Shown: in pieces, positions 8,007 to 15,299 of the stretch | Layout: each line of letters begins with the position of its first letter | Numbering within the stretch: position 1 is the stretch's first letter | Assembly: GCA_050480705.1 (NCBI GenBank) | Contig: JBJHAX010000001.1 | Span: forward strand, 186,001-250,000 | Source of the DNA: JBJHAX01 sp050480705 | GTDB taxonomy: Bacteria > Actinomycetota > Nitriliruptoria > Nitriliruptorales > Nitriliruptoraceae | Direction: 5' to 3' | Length of the DNA: 64,000 nucleotides | The notes under the pieces: generated by a model | The model's database searches: none | Told to the model about the DNA's origin: nothing | The model's input: the letters and a program-made list of their open reading frames with translations, nothing else | Made by a program: the position numbers and the translations under genes

Positions 8007-9473
8007 ATGGGCGCAGACGGCAAGAGCGAGCTCGGCGTCACGCCGATGAGTGAGGACATCGCGGCCTGGTACAACGAACTGGTTCTCAAGGCGGAGCTCG
8101 CCGACCGGGGGCCGGCCAAGGGCACGATGGTGGTCCGCCCCTACGGCTACCGGATCTGGGAGCTGTTGCAGTCCCAGCTCGATCAGCGCTTCAAGGACAC
8201 CGGGCACGTCAACGCCTACTTCCCCCTGTTCATCCCCATGTCGCTGTTGCAGAAGGAAGCGGAGCACGTCGAGGGCTTCGCGCCCGAGCTCGCGGTCGTC
8301 ACCCACGGCGGCGGGCGCGAACTCGAGGAGCCATTGGTCGTCAGGCCGACGTCCGAGACGGTCATCGGCACGATGTACAGCCGCTGGATCTCCTCGTACC
8401 GCGACCTGCCCGTGCTCATCAACCAGTGGGCGAACGTCGTGCGCTGGGAGCTGCGCCCGCGCATGTTCCTGCGCACCACGGAGTTCCTGTGGCAGGAGGG
8501 TCACACCGCGCACGCCGACGAGCCCGACGCGATGGCCGAAATGCTGCGCATGTTCGACGTCTACGTCGAGTTCTGCCGCAACGTCGCCGCGATTCCGATG
8601 CTGCCCGGCGAAAAGACCGAGGGGGAGCGGTTCGCCGGCGCGGTGCGCACCTACACCATCGAAGGCGTGATGCGTGACGGCAAGGCCCTGCAGTGCGGCA
8701 CCTCGCACTACATGGGCACGAACTTCGCCGAAGCATTCGACATCACCTTCCAGGACGAGAACAACGAGCTGCGTCACGTCCACACGACCTCGTGGGGCAT
8801 GTCGACGCGCATGATCGGTGCGGTGATCCTCGCCCACGGCGACGACCGGGGCCTCGTGCTGCCGCCGAGGCTCGCGCCAGTGCAGGTGGTCGTCGTGCCG
8901 ATCGGCCGCGGCGAGCAGGCCGAGGCGACCCATGAGGCTGCCCACGATCTCGCCGAGCGTCTACGTGCGAACGGTGTGCGTGTCGAAGTCGACGATCGTG
9001 ACGCCTCGCCGGGTTTCAAGTTCAACGACTGGGAACTCAAAGGGGCGCCGCTGCGCGTCGAACTCGGGCCCCGTGATCTCGAGGCCGGTGAGGTCGTGGT
9101 CGTCGCCCGCGTCGGTGAGCTCGACGACAAGGGGCGCGTCGTCAAGGAGCGCGTTGCGCTCACGGCGTTCGCCGACGAGGCGCCTGGACGCCTCGACGCG
9201 TACCACGACCATCTCTACGAACGCGCACTCGCGTTCCGCACGTCACGTTCGGCGAGCGTGGACGACTGGGAGGCGTTCGTCGAGCAGGTGGCGACCGGCG
9301 TCGCGTTCGCGCACCACTGCGGCGCGAGCGACTGCGAGGACGACGTCAAGGCTGAGACGACGGCGACGCCGCGCTGCGTCCCGGTTGACGGTGAACCGGA
9401 CACCGGCCCGTGCGTGCGCTGCGGCGCGCCGTCGGCGTATGCGACCAGGGTGGCGTTCGCGCGCGCCTACTGA
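8007..9473 (+). CDS. proS: Prolyl-tRNA synthetase, eukaryote/archaeal-type (ProS type 3)
   Basis: A 488-residue class II synthetase that charges tRNA-Pro. Motif 2 and the proline pocket appear in RWELRPRMFLRTTEFLWQEGHT and in GTSHYMGTNFAEAF; class II motif 3 is GVILAHGDDRG-like (AVILAHGDDRGLVLPPRLAP), followed by the anticodon-binding domain. The C-terminus has a cysteine cluster (CGASDCEDD, then CVRCGAP) and ends in Tyr, both hallmarks of the short type 3 form rather than the E. coli type with an editing insertion. ATG 8007 follows a GGCGAGGCGG ribosome site; ATG 8046 is a shorter alternative. It faces the LysR gene tail-to-tail. Confidence 0.95.
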   Translation: MGADGKSELGVTPMSEDIAAWYNELVLKAELADRGPAKGTMVVRPYGYRIWELLQSQLDQRFKDTGHVNAYFPLFIPMSLLQKEAEHVEGFAPELAVVTHGGGRELEEPLVVRPTSETVIGTMYSRWISSYRDLPVLINQWANVVRWELRPRMFLRTTEFLWQEGHTAHADEPDAMAEMLRMFDVYVEFCRNVAAIPMLPGEKTEGERFAGAVRTYTIEGVMRDGKALQCGTSHYMGTNFAEAFDITFQDENNELRHVHTTSWGMSTRMIGAVILAHGDDRGLVLPPRLAPVQVVVVPIGRGEQAEATHEAAHDLAERLRANGVRVEVDDRDASPGFKFNDWELKGAPLRVELGPRDLEAGEVVVVARVGELDDKGRVVKERVALTAFADEAPGRLDAYHDHLYERALAFRTSRSASVDDWEAFVEQVATGVAFAHHCGASDCEDDVKAETTATPRCVPVDGEPDTGPCVRCGAPSAYATRVAFARAY

Positions 9474-9485
9474 GCCATCGGCTCA
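9471..9485. terminator. Hairpin spanning both convergent stop codons
   Basis: TGAGCC and GGCTCA form a 6-base-pair stem with a 3-base loop. The proS stop and the LysR-gene stop lie in opposite arms of the stem. Such a small symmetric hairpin could end both transcripts, but without a T-tract it is weak evidence. Confidence 0.25.
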
Positions 9486-10397
9486 CTCCACATCGCTCGC
9501 CTCGGCGACCGCGAGGGCGGCCTGCACGAACGTGTCCAGCACCGGCGCGTCGTCGCGTTGCCAGGCCAGCGACAGGTCGGTGGTCGCGTGCACGTCGGCG
9601 ACAGGCACCAGGCGAACGTCACGGGGGACGATGGCCCGAACGCACGACGGTGCGAGAGCGACGCCGCGCGCAGCGGCGACCATGGCGAGCATCGTCGGGT
9701 ACTGCGAGGCGTGCGCGGCGATGTCGGGATGGAACCCGGCGGCCTGGCACACCGCGAGCAAGTGATCGTGCAAGCGTGGCACGGGAGGGCGCGGGAACAT
9801 CACGAACGGCAACTCCGCGAGCTCGTGCAACTCGACCGCGTCGCGGCGTGCCAGCCGGTGGCGACGTGGAACTGCGACCTGGAGGCGTTCGGCGAGCAGA
9901 TGGCGTCCGTGGAGCCCCTCGCCGTCGAGTTCGTGCTCGCCCAGTTCGCGCACGATGGCGACATCGACGTCGGCATGGAGTTCGACGAGCTGCTGCTCGG
10001 TCGACAGCTCGCGCAGTTCGAGGGTGACCTCGGGCACGCGCGCTTCCAGCTCGCGCAGCAGCGGCGTGAGTAGTTCGAATGCAGCCGACTCGACGAACCC
10101 GATCGTGAGGCGTCCAAGCACGCCCTGGGCGACGCGGCGGGCGCGTGCGCTCGCGAGTTCGGCGTCGTGCAGCAGGCGGCGGGCGTCGTCGAGCAGCACG
10201 GCGCCGGCGTCGGTCACCGTGACGTGTCGGGTGCTGCGCTCGAGCAGCGCCACCCCGATGTCGCGCTCGAGTCGCTGCACGCGCCTGCTGATGACTGGTT
10301 GGGCGACGTGGAGACGGTCGGCCGCGCGTCCGAAGTGGCGCTCCTCGGCGACCGCGACGAATGCGGACAGCAGGTCGAGGTCGGTGATCGCGCTCAC
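9483..10397 (-). CDS. LysR-family transcriptional regulator, likely activator of the corrinoid methyltransferase operon
   Basis: A 304-residue LysR-type protein. The N-terminal winged helix is clear: LLSAFVAVAEERHFGRAADRLHVAQPVISRRVQRLE. The substrate-binding region begins at LTIGFVESAAFELLTPLLREL. The gene is divergent from the corrinoid/methyltransferase operon, which is the usual LysR arrangement. A TTGCG-N5-CGCAA site lies in the shared region at about -64 relative to the predicted operon start, the normal position for LysR activation. The effector could be betaine or a pathway intermediate; this is inferred from context only. Confidence 0.88.
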   Translation of the reverse strand: MSAITDLDLLSAFVAVAEERHFGRAADRLHVAQPVISRRVQRLERDIGVALLERSTRHVTVTDAGAVLLDDARRLLHDAELASARARRVAQGVLGRLTIGFVESAAFELLTPLLRELEARVPEVTLELRELSTEQQLVELHADVDVAIVRELGEHELDGEGLHGRHLLAERLQVAVPRRHRLARRDAVELHELAELPFVMFPRPPVPRLHDHLLAVCQAAGFHPDIAAHASQYPTMLAMVAAARGVALAPSCVRAIVPRDVRLVPVADVHATTDLSLAWQRDDAPVLDTFVQAALAVAEASDVE

Positions 10398-10412
10398 AGT
10401 GGCGCCTCATTG

Positions 10413-10477
10413 TTGCGATTGACGCAATAGTCGTTGCTGTTTGAGTATTGGACAGTATCGCGAACCGTCCGTAGAGT
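10413..10477 (+). promoter_or_regulatory. LysR box and sigma-70-like promoter of the betaine demethylation operon
   Basis: A perfect inverted repeat, TTGCG-ATTGA-CGCAA (10413-10427), contains the T-N11-A core of LysR boxes. Downstream are TTGGAC (10448-10453) and TAGAGT (10472-10477), 18 bases apart. The box centre is about 64 bases ahead of the predicted transcript start. The leader to the first start codon is about 160 bases; I found no cobalamin riboswitch in it. Confidence 0.5.
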
Positions 10478-10644
10478 CGATCGCGACGGGAGGTCGCCTC
10501 CTGCTGCCGTGCGATCAGGCCGCGCGGTGTCGTCGACGACACGATGCGTCGGCGATCCATGGACCCGGACACGTCCAGGCTGCTGCTCGAACGTGCCAGT
10601 GGCGCGACGAGCACGACCGGACCGTCTCGACGGGGAGGTGGAAG

Positions 10645-11343
10645 GTGACAGACGCAGCCGACGATCTCGATCTGCGCACGCTCGACGATGACGATCTCGT
10701 GTCGCAGATGCACGAGGACCTCTACGACGGTCTCGCTGACGAGATCGCCGAGGGGACCACGATCCTGCTCGAGCGCGGCTGGGGCGCCCAGCGTGTCCTC
10801 GACGAAGCGCTCGTCGAGGGCATGCGGATCGTGGGCATCGACTTCCGCGACGGCGTGCTGTTCGTTCCGGAGGTGCTGCTCGCGGCCAACGCGATGAAGG
10901 CCGGTATGGAGCTGCTGCGGCCGCATCTCGCCGAGACCGGCGCCGAACCGATCGGCAAGGTCGTGATCGGCACCGTCAAGGGCGACATCCACGACATCGG
11001 CAAGAACCTCGTCGCGATGATGCTCGAAGGCGCCGGGTTCGATGTCGTCGACATCGGGATCAACACCGACGTCGAGGGCTACCTCGCCGCGCTCGACGAG
11101 CACAAGCCCGACATCCTCGGCATGTCCGCGCTGCTGACCACCACGATGCCCTACATGAAGGTCGTCATCGACACGATGGTGGAGAAGGGTCTGCGCGACG
11201 ATTACATCGTCCTGGTGGGCGGTGCGCCGCTCAACGAGGAATTCGGCGAGGCGATCGGCGCCGACGCGTATTGCAGGGACGCCGCCGTGGCTGCCGAGAC
11301 GGCGACCTCGCTCGTCCTGGCGCGACGCGGCGCGAGCGCGTGA
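10645..11343 (+). CDS. Corrinoid (B12-binding) methyl-carrier protein, MtgC/MttC-like
   Basis: A 232-residue methyl-carrying corrinoid protein. Residues 20-100 form the helical cap domain (ALVEGMRIVGIDFRDGVLFVPEVLLAANAMKAGMELL); residues 105-230 are the cobalamin-binding Rossmann domain with the DxHxxG motif in VKGDIHDIGKNLV, where His116 is the lower ligand of cobalt, plus GMSALLTTTMPYMK and GGAPLNEEFGEAIGADAY. It would accept a methyl group from betaine via the MttB-like enzyme and hand it to tetrahydrofolate via the MeTr-like enzyme, both in the same operon. GTG 10645 has the ribosome site GGGGAGG. Upstream in-frame sequence is leader. Confidence 0.92.
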   Translation: MTDAADDLDLRTLDDDDLVSQMHEDLYDGLADEIAEGTTILLERGWGAQRVLDEALVEGMRIVGIDFRDGVLFVPEVLLAANAMKAGMELLRPHLAETGAEPIGKVVIGTVKGDIHDIGKNLVAMMLEGAGFDVVDIGINTDVEGYLAALDEHKPDILGMSALLTTTMPYMKVVIDTMVEKGLRDDYIVLVGGAPLNEEFGEAIGADAYCRDAAVAAETATSLVLARRGASA

Positions 11344-11996
11344 CCATGCGCACCGCGGTCCGGGAGCCCGTCGAGCACGGCCCCGGGACCCCTCGCCTGT
11401 TCCTCATCGCCTGTGGCGCACTCGCGCGGGAACTCGGTGAGCTGCTGCGCTTCGGCGACCTGGTCGACGTCGAACTCAGCTGCCTGCCGGCCGAGCTCCA
11501 CAATCGCCCCGAGCGGATCCCCGACGCGGTACGCACCCGAATCCGGCGCGCACGGCGTGACGGTCACACATCGATCGCCGTCGGATATGCCGACTGCGGC
11601 ACCGGCGGACTGCTCGACACCCTGTGCGCCGAGGAAGGTGTCGAGCGGCTGCCCGGCGCCCACTGCTACGAGCTGTTCGCCGGTCGGGAGGCCTTCGCGC
11701 AGATGCACGATGAGGCGCCGGGAACCTTCTATCTGACCGACTACCTGGTGCGGACCTTCGACCGGCTGGTCGTCGCCGGCCTCGGCCTCGACCGCCACCC
11801 CGAACTGCTGCCGCAGTATTTCGGCAACTACACGCGCCTGGTGTATCTCGCCCAGACCGACGACGCGCGACTGCTCGAACGAGCGCGCGCCGCGGCGGCG
11901 TTCCTCGGACTCGACTTCGAGGTCCGGCGCACCGGCCTTGTCCCGCTGCGAGACGCCGTGGGGCCACTTGCGCGCCTGCCGGTGCACGCGGCATGA
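11340..11996 (+). CDS. DUF1638 protein associated with corrinoid methyltransferases
   Basis: A 218-residue protein of the DUF1638 family, whose biochemical role is not settled to my knowledge. Conserved-looking cysteines stand in three short motifs: LIACGALAREL near the start, GYADCGTGG in the middle, and LPGAHCYELF. A late aromatic stretch (PQYFGNYTRLVYLAQT) follows. The GTG at 11340 overlaps the stop of the corrinoid-protein gene (GTGA); ATG 11346 is an alternative. Its 3' end overlaps the next gene by four bases. Translational coupling on both sides suggests a stoichiometric accessory protein of the corrinoid pathway, possibly in cofactor loading or metal binding; that role is inference. 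Confidence 0.8.
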   Translation: MTMRTAVREPVEHGPGTPRLFLIACGALARELGELLRFGDLVDVELSCLPAELHNRPERIPDAVRTRIRRARRDGHTSIAVGYADCGTGGLLDTLCAEEGVERLPGAHCYELFAGREAFAQMHDEAPGTFYLTDYLVRTFDRLVVAGLGLDRHPELLPQYFGNYTRLVYLAQTDDARLLERARAAAAFLGLDFEVRRTGLVPLRDAVGPLARLPVHAA

Positions 11997-12361
11997 CCAC
12001 GCAACCTCGGCAACGCACCGGCCGGCGCCGCCGCACGGCCGCAAGCAGCGAATTGGTGATCATCCTCTGGCGCGACATCCCGGCACAGGTGACCGCGACC
12101 GTCGACGGCCGCACCGGCAAGGCGCTGCTGCCGTCGCGTTTCCAGAAGGCGATCGACAAGGCAGCGCGAGTGGCTGGCCTGACCGATCGTTCCGACTACC
12201 TGCAGCAGTGGCGTCGCGAGACCCGGCTGCTCGACGACGACACCGACCCTGAGAGCGCGGCCCACGACGAAGCGTCGCGGCTCGACACGACCATCGACCG
12301 TGAGGCGCTCGCCGCGCTGGTGCGACACGGCGGCCTCGCACGACCCGGAGCATCCCCATGA
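11993..12361 (+). CDS. Small 'virulence factor'-domain protein (PF13769-like) in the corrinoid operon
   Basis: A 122-residue protein. The core reads ELVIILWRDIPAQVTA, then SRFQKAIDKAARVAGL and DYLQQWRRE, a pattern I associate with the misnamed 'virulence factor' domain family found beside methyltetrahydrofolate:corrinoid methyltransferases. The basic N-terminus (TGRRRRTAASS) is probably disordered. It overlaps both neighbours by ATGA junctions, so its synthesis is tied to the DUF1638 protein and the MeTr-like enzyme. No catalytic motif is visible. A structural or assembly role in the methyl-transfer complex is possible; nothing in the sequence supports virulence. Confidence 0.7.
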   Translation: MTTQPRQRTGRRRRTAASSELVIILWRDIPAQVTATVDGRTGKALLPSRFQKAIDKAARVAGLTDRSDYLQQWRRETRLLDDDTDPESAAHDEASRLDTTIDREALAALVRHGGLARPGASP

Positions 12362-13269
12362 CCGACACCGTCGTCAGTTCGGCCACCCGCGAAGTCGTCA
12401 TCGGCTTCGATCGCCCGTTCGTCATGATCGGGGAACGCATCAACCCGACCGGGCGCAAGCTGCTTGCCGAGGAGATGAAGAACGGCGATTTCAGCCGCGT
12501 CGAAGCCGACGCGATCGCGCAGGTCGACGCAGGCGCGCACATGCTCGACGTCAACGCAGGCGTGCCGCTGGCCGACGAGCCGGCCCTGCTCACCCGGGCG
12601 GTCGAGCTGGTGCAGTCGGTCACCGACGTGCCGCTGTCGATCGACTCGTCGGTCGTCGACGCGCTCGAGGCAGCTGTCTCGGTGTATGAGGGCAAGCCGC
12701 TGATCAATTCGGTCACCGGCGAGGACGAGGTGCTCGAGCGGGTCCTGCCGCTGGTGGCCAAGCACGGCGCTGCGGTCGTGGCGATCTCCAACGACGAGAC
12801 CGGGATCTCCGAGGACCCCGATGTCCGCTTCGAGGTGGCACGAAAGATCGTCAACCGGGCAGCGGATCACGGCATCGGACACGAGGACATCGTCGTCGAC
12901 CCGCTGGTGATGCCGATCGGTGCGATGGGAACCGCCGGCCAGCAGGTGTTCCGCCTGGTGCGCCGGTTGCGTGACGAGTTGAAGGTCAACACCACCTGCG
13001 GTGCGTCCAACGTCAGCTTCGGACTTCCCAACCGTCATGTGGTCACCGGCACGTTTCTGTCGATGGCGATCGCGCACGGCATGACCTCGGCGATCATGAG
13101 CCCCCTGCACCCCGAGGTGCGGGCGTCGGTCATGGCCGCCGACGTGCTCGCCGGACACGACGTGAACTGTGCCAACTGGATCCGGGCGAACCGTGAGCCG
13201 GGCGCAGACGGCGGGGCTGGTCCCCGCCGGGGCGGCCGGCGCGCGCGGGCCTCCGCACCGACGGCGTGA
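12358..13269 (+). CDS. Methyltetrahydrofolate:corrinoid protein methyltransferase (MeTr/MtgA-like)
   Basis: A 303-residue pterin-binding TIM barrel. The motif FVMIGERINPTGRKLL near residue 25 is the MeTr/MetH pterin-domain signature; DAGAHMLDVNAG, PLSIDSSV, INSVTGE, VDPLVMPIG and TTCGASNVSFGLPNR follow in the expected order. It moves the methyl group between methyl-corrinoid protein and tetrahydrofolate, feeding methyl-THF to one-carbon metabolism. The last 25 residues are Gly/Arg-rich, without family similarity, and overlap the start of the activator gene. The ATGA start junction couples it to the preceding gene. Corrinoid-protein and MttB-like neighbours identify the pathway. Confidence 0.92.
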   Translation: MTDTVVSSATREVVIGFDRPFVMIGERINPTGRKLLAEEMKNGDFSRVEADAIAQVDAGAHMLDVNAGVPLADEPALLTRAVELVQSVTDVPLSIDSSVVDALEAAVSVYEGKPLINSVTGEDEVLERVLPLVAKHGAAVVAISNDETGISEDPDVRFEVARKIVNRAADHGIGHEDIVVDPLVMPIGAMGTAGQQVFRLVRRLRDELKVNTTCGASNVSFGLPNRHVVTGTFLSMAIAHGMTSAIMSPLHPEVRASVMAADVLAGHDVNCANWIRANREPGADGGAGPRRGGRRARASAPTA

Positions 13270-15299
13270 CCGTGCCGTCGGCGACTGCAGCCTCAGGCGA
13301 CCACCACCGGGTGGTGTTCACCCCCTCGGGGTTGTCGGGCCTGGTCGCCGACGGCACCACCGTGCTCGACGCCGCCCGCGAACTGGGCGTCGACCTCGAT
13401 TCGGTGTGTGGCGGCAAGGGCATCTGCGGACGCTGCCAGGTCGTGCCCTCCGTCGGCGCATTCGCCAAATGGGGCATCGAGGTCGGCGACGACCATCTCA
13501 GCGAGCCGGCAGCGACCGAAACCGACTATCGCGGTCGCCGCCCGCTGGGGGAGGGGCATCGTCTCGGATGCGCCGTGCGCATCCTGGGTGACCTCGTTGT
13601 CGACGTGCCGGCCACGAGCCAGATCCACAAACAGGTCGTGCGCAAGGACATGGAGCTCGGCGACGTGGTCGTCGACCCGCTGATCAGCCTGCACTACGTC
13701 GAGGTGCCGCCCGAGCCCGAGGACCGCCAGGGCCGCAGCGCGCTGGACCGCATACGTGACGAGCTGGCCCGCACATGGCAGCTCGACGGGTTGGTTCCGA
13801 TCTTCGAGGTGTTGGGCAGCCTGCACACCGCGCTCGAGCAGCTCGACGGTGCGCTGACGGTCGCGGTGCGTGACGGCACGATCATCGCCGCCTGGCCCGG
13901 GTTCGTGGACCGGATGGCGGGTGTGGCGATCGACATCGGCTCGACGACCATCGCCGGCCACCTCGTCGATCTCGCCACCGGAGAGGTGCTCGCAAGCGGT
14001 GGGCGGATGAATCCTCAGATCCGTTTCGGTGAGGATCTGATGAGCCGCGTGTCCTACGCCATGATGAACCCGGGCGGTGCGACGGCACTCACCGCCGCCG
14101 TGCAGTTCGAGCTCGACAACCTGGTGACCGACCTTCTCGACGAGGTCGCGTTCGAGCGCTCACAGGTGCTCGACCTGGTGCTGGTCGGCAACCCGATCAT
14201 GCACCACCTGGTACTCGGCATCGACCCCTCACCGCTCGGGCAGTCGCCGTTCACGCTGGCGACCAACGACGCCGTGATCGTGCGCGCACCCAAGATCGGC
14301 ATCTCCAACCCGTCCGCCCAGGTGTACGTCGGGCCGTGCATCGCCGGCCACGTCGGCGCCGACACCGCTGCAGCGATCCTCGCCGAAGGGCCGCACCGTG
14401 GTCAGCCGATGCAGCTGCTCGTGGATGTTGGCACGAACGCCGAGATCGTGCTCGGCAACCGCGACGGGTTGTGGGCAGCATCGAGCCCGACGGGCCCTGC
14501 GTTCGAGGGCGCGCAGCTGTCATGCGGCCAACGGGCGACGACCGGAGCGATCGAGCGGGTCCGTATCGACCCTGCGACGCTCGAACCCCGCCTGAGGGTC
14601 ATCGGTGTCGACCCGTGGTCCGACGAAGCGGGTTTCGAGGCTGCGGTCCGCGACACCGGGGTGACCGGCGTGTGCGGCTCGGGCATCATCGAACTCGTCG
14701 CCGAGCTGTTTCTCGCCGGCGTCGTCGATTCGCACGGGGTGCTTCGGGGTGAACTCGCCGAGCGCACCGACCGTGTCGTCGCCGACGGGCGCACGTTCAG
14801 CTATGTCGTGTACCGCGGCAGCACGCCGATCAGCATCTCGCAAGCAGACATCCGTGCGGTCCAGCTCGCCAAGGCGGCACTTCGTGCCGGGATCGACCTG
14901 CTCCTCGAACACGCCGGTCTGACCGAGGTCGACGAGATCCGGCTCGCGGGTGCCTTCGGTGCCCACATCGACCCGCGCCATGCGATGGTGCTCGGCCTGG
15001 TGCCCGACACGCCGCTGGAAGCTGTACGCGCAGTCGGCCACGCCGCAGGTGCGGGTGCGATCCGTGCGCTCGTCTCGCGTGCCCAGCGCGAGGAGATGGA
15101 GCATGTCGTGCGCTCGGTCACCAAGATCGAGACCGCGCTCGAGCCCCGGTTCCAGGAGCTGTTCGTCGACGCGCTCGCGCTGCCGCATCGCAAGGCCTCC
15201 AGCGCCCACCTGCGCGCGGTCGTCTCGCTGCCGGAACCTGACACGACGTCGACGGCGCCGTCTGGGCGACGGCGCCGCCCACGCAAGGAGAGCGCATGA
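13266..15299 (+). CDS. Reductive activator of corrinoid proteins (RACo-type, 2Fe-2S plus ASKHA domain)
   Basis: A 677-residue protein. An N-terminal ferredoxin domain has Cys48, Cys54 and Cys57 (CGGKGICGRC) and Cys102, fitting one [2Fe-2S] cluster. The C-terminal DUF4445/ASKHA ATPase has MAGVAIDIGSTTIAGHLVDL near residue 220, later LLVDVGTNAEIVLGN and VCGSGIIELVAELF. RACo proteins use ATP to push an electron onto inactive Co(II) corrinoid and restore Co(I). It is the repair partner of the corrinoid protein in this operon. The GTG start overlaps the previous stop, and its own stop overlaps the next ATG. A Pro/Arg-rich tail ends the protein. Confidence 0.9.
   Translation: MTVPSATAASGDHHRVVFTPSGLSGLVADGTTVLDAARELGVDLDSVCGGKGICGRCQVVPSVGAFAKWGIEVGDDHLSEPAATETDYRGRRPLGEGHRLGCAVRILGDLVVDVPATSQIHKQVVRKDMELGDVVVDPLISLHYVEVPPEPEDRQGRSALDRIRDELARTWQLDGLVPIFEVLGSLHTALEQLDGALTVAVRDGTIIAAWPGFVDRMAGVAIDIGSTTIAGHLVDLATGEVLASGGRMNPQIRFGEDLMSRVSYAMMNPGGATALTAAVQFELDNLVTDLLDEVAFERSQVLDLVLVGNPIMHHLVLGIDPSPLGQSPFTLATNDAVIVRAPKIGISNPSAQVYVGPCIAGHVGADTAAAILAEGPHRGQPMQLLVDVGTNAEIVLGNRDGLWAASSPTGPAFEGAQLSCGQRATTGAIERVRIDPATLEPRLRVIGVDPWSDEAGFEAAVRDTGVTGVCGSGIIELVAELFLAGVVDSHGVLRGELAERTDRVVADGRTFSYVVYRGSTPISISQADIRAVQLAKAALRAGIDLLLEHAGLTEVDEIRLAGAFGAHIDPRHAMVLGLVPDTPLEAVRAVGHAAGAGAIRALVSRAQREEMEHVVRSVTKIETALEPRFQELFVDALALPHRKASSAHLRAVVSLPEPDTTSTAPSGRRRRPRKESA

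Noticed and set aside
10478..10644. Cobalamin riboswitch ahead of the corrinoid operon
   Set aside because: A GCCAGTGGC element recalls part of a B12 box, but the rest of the conserved core is absent.
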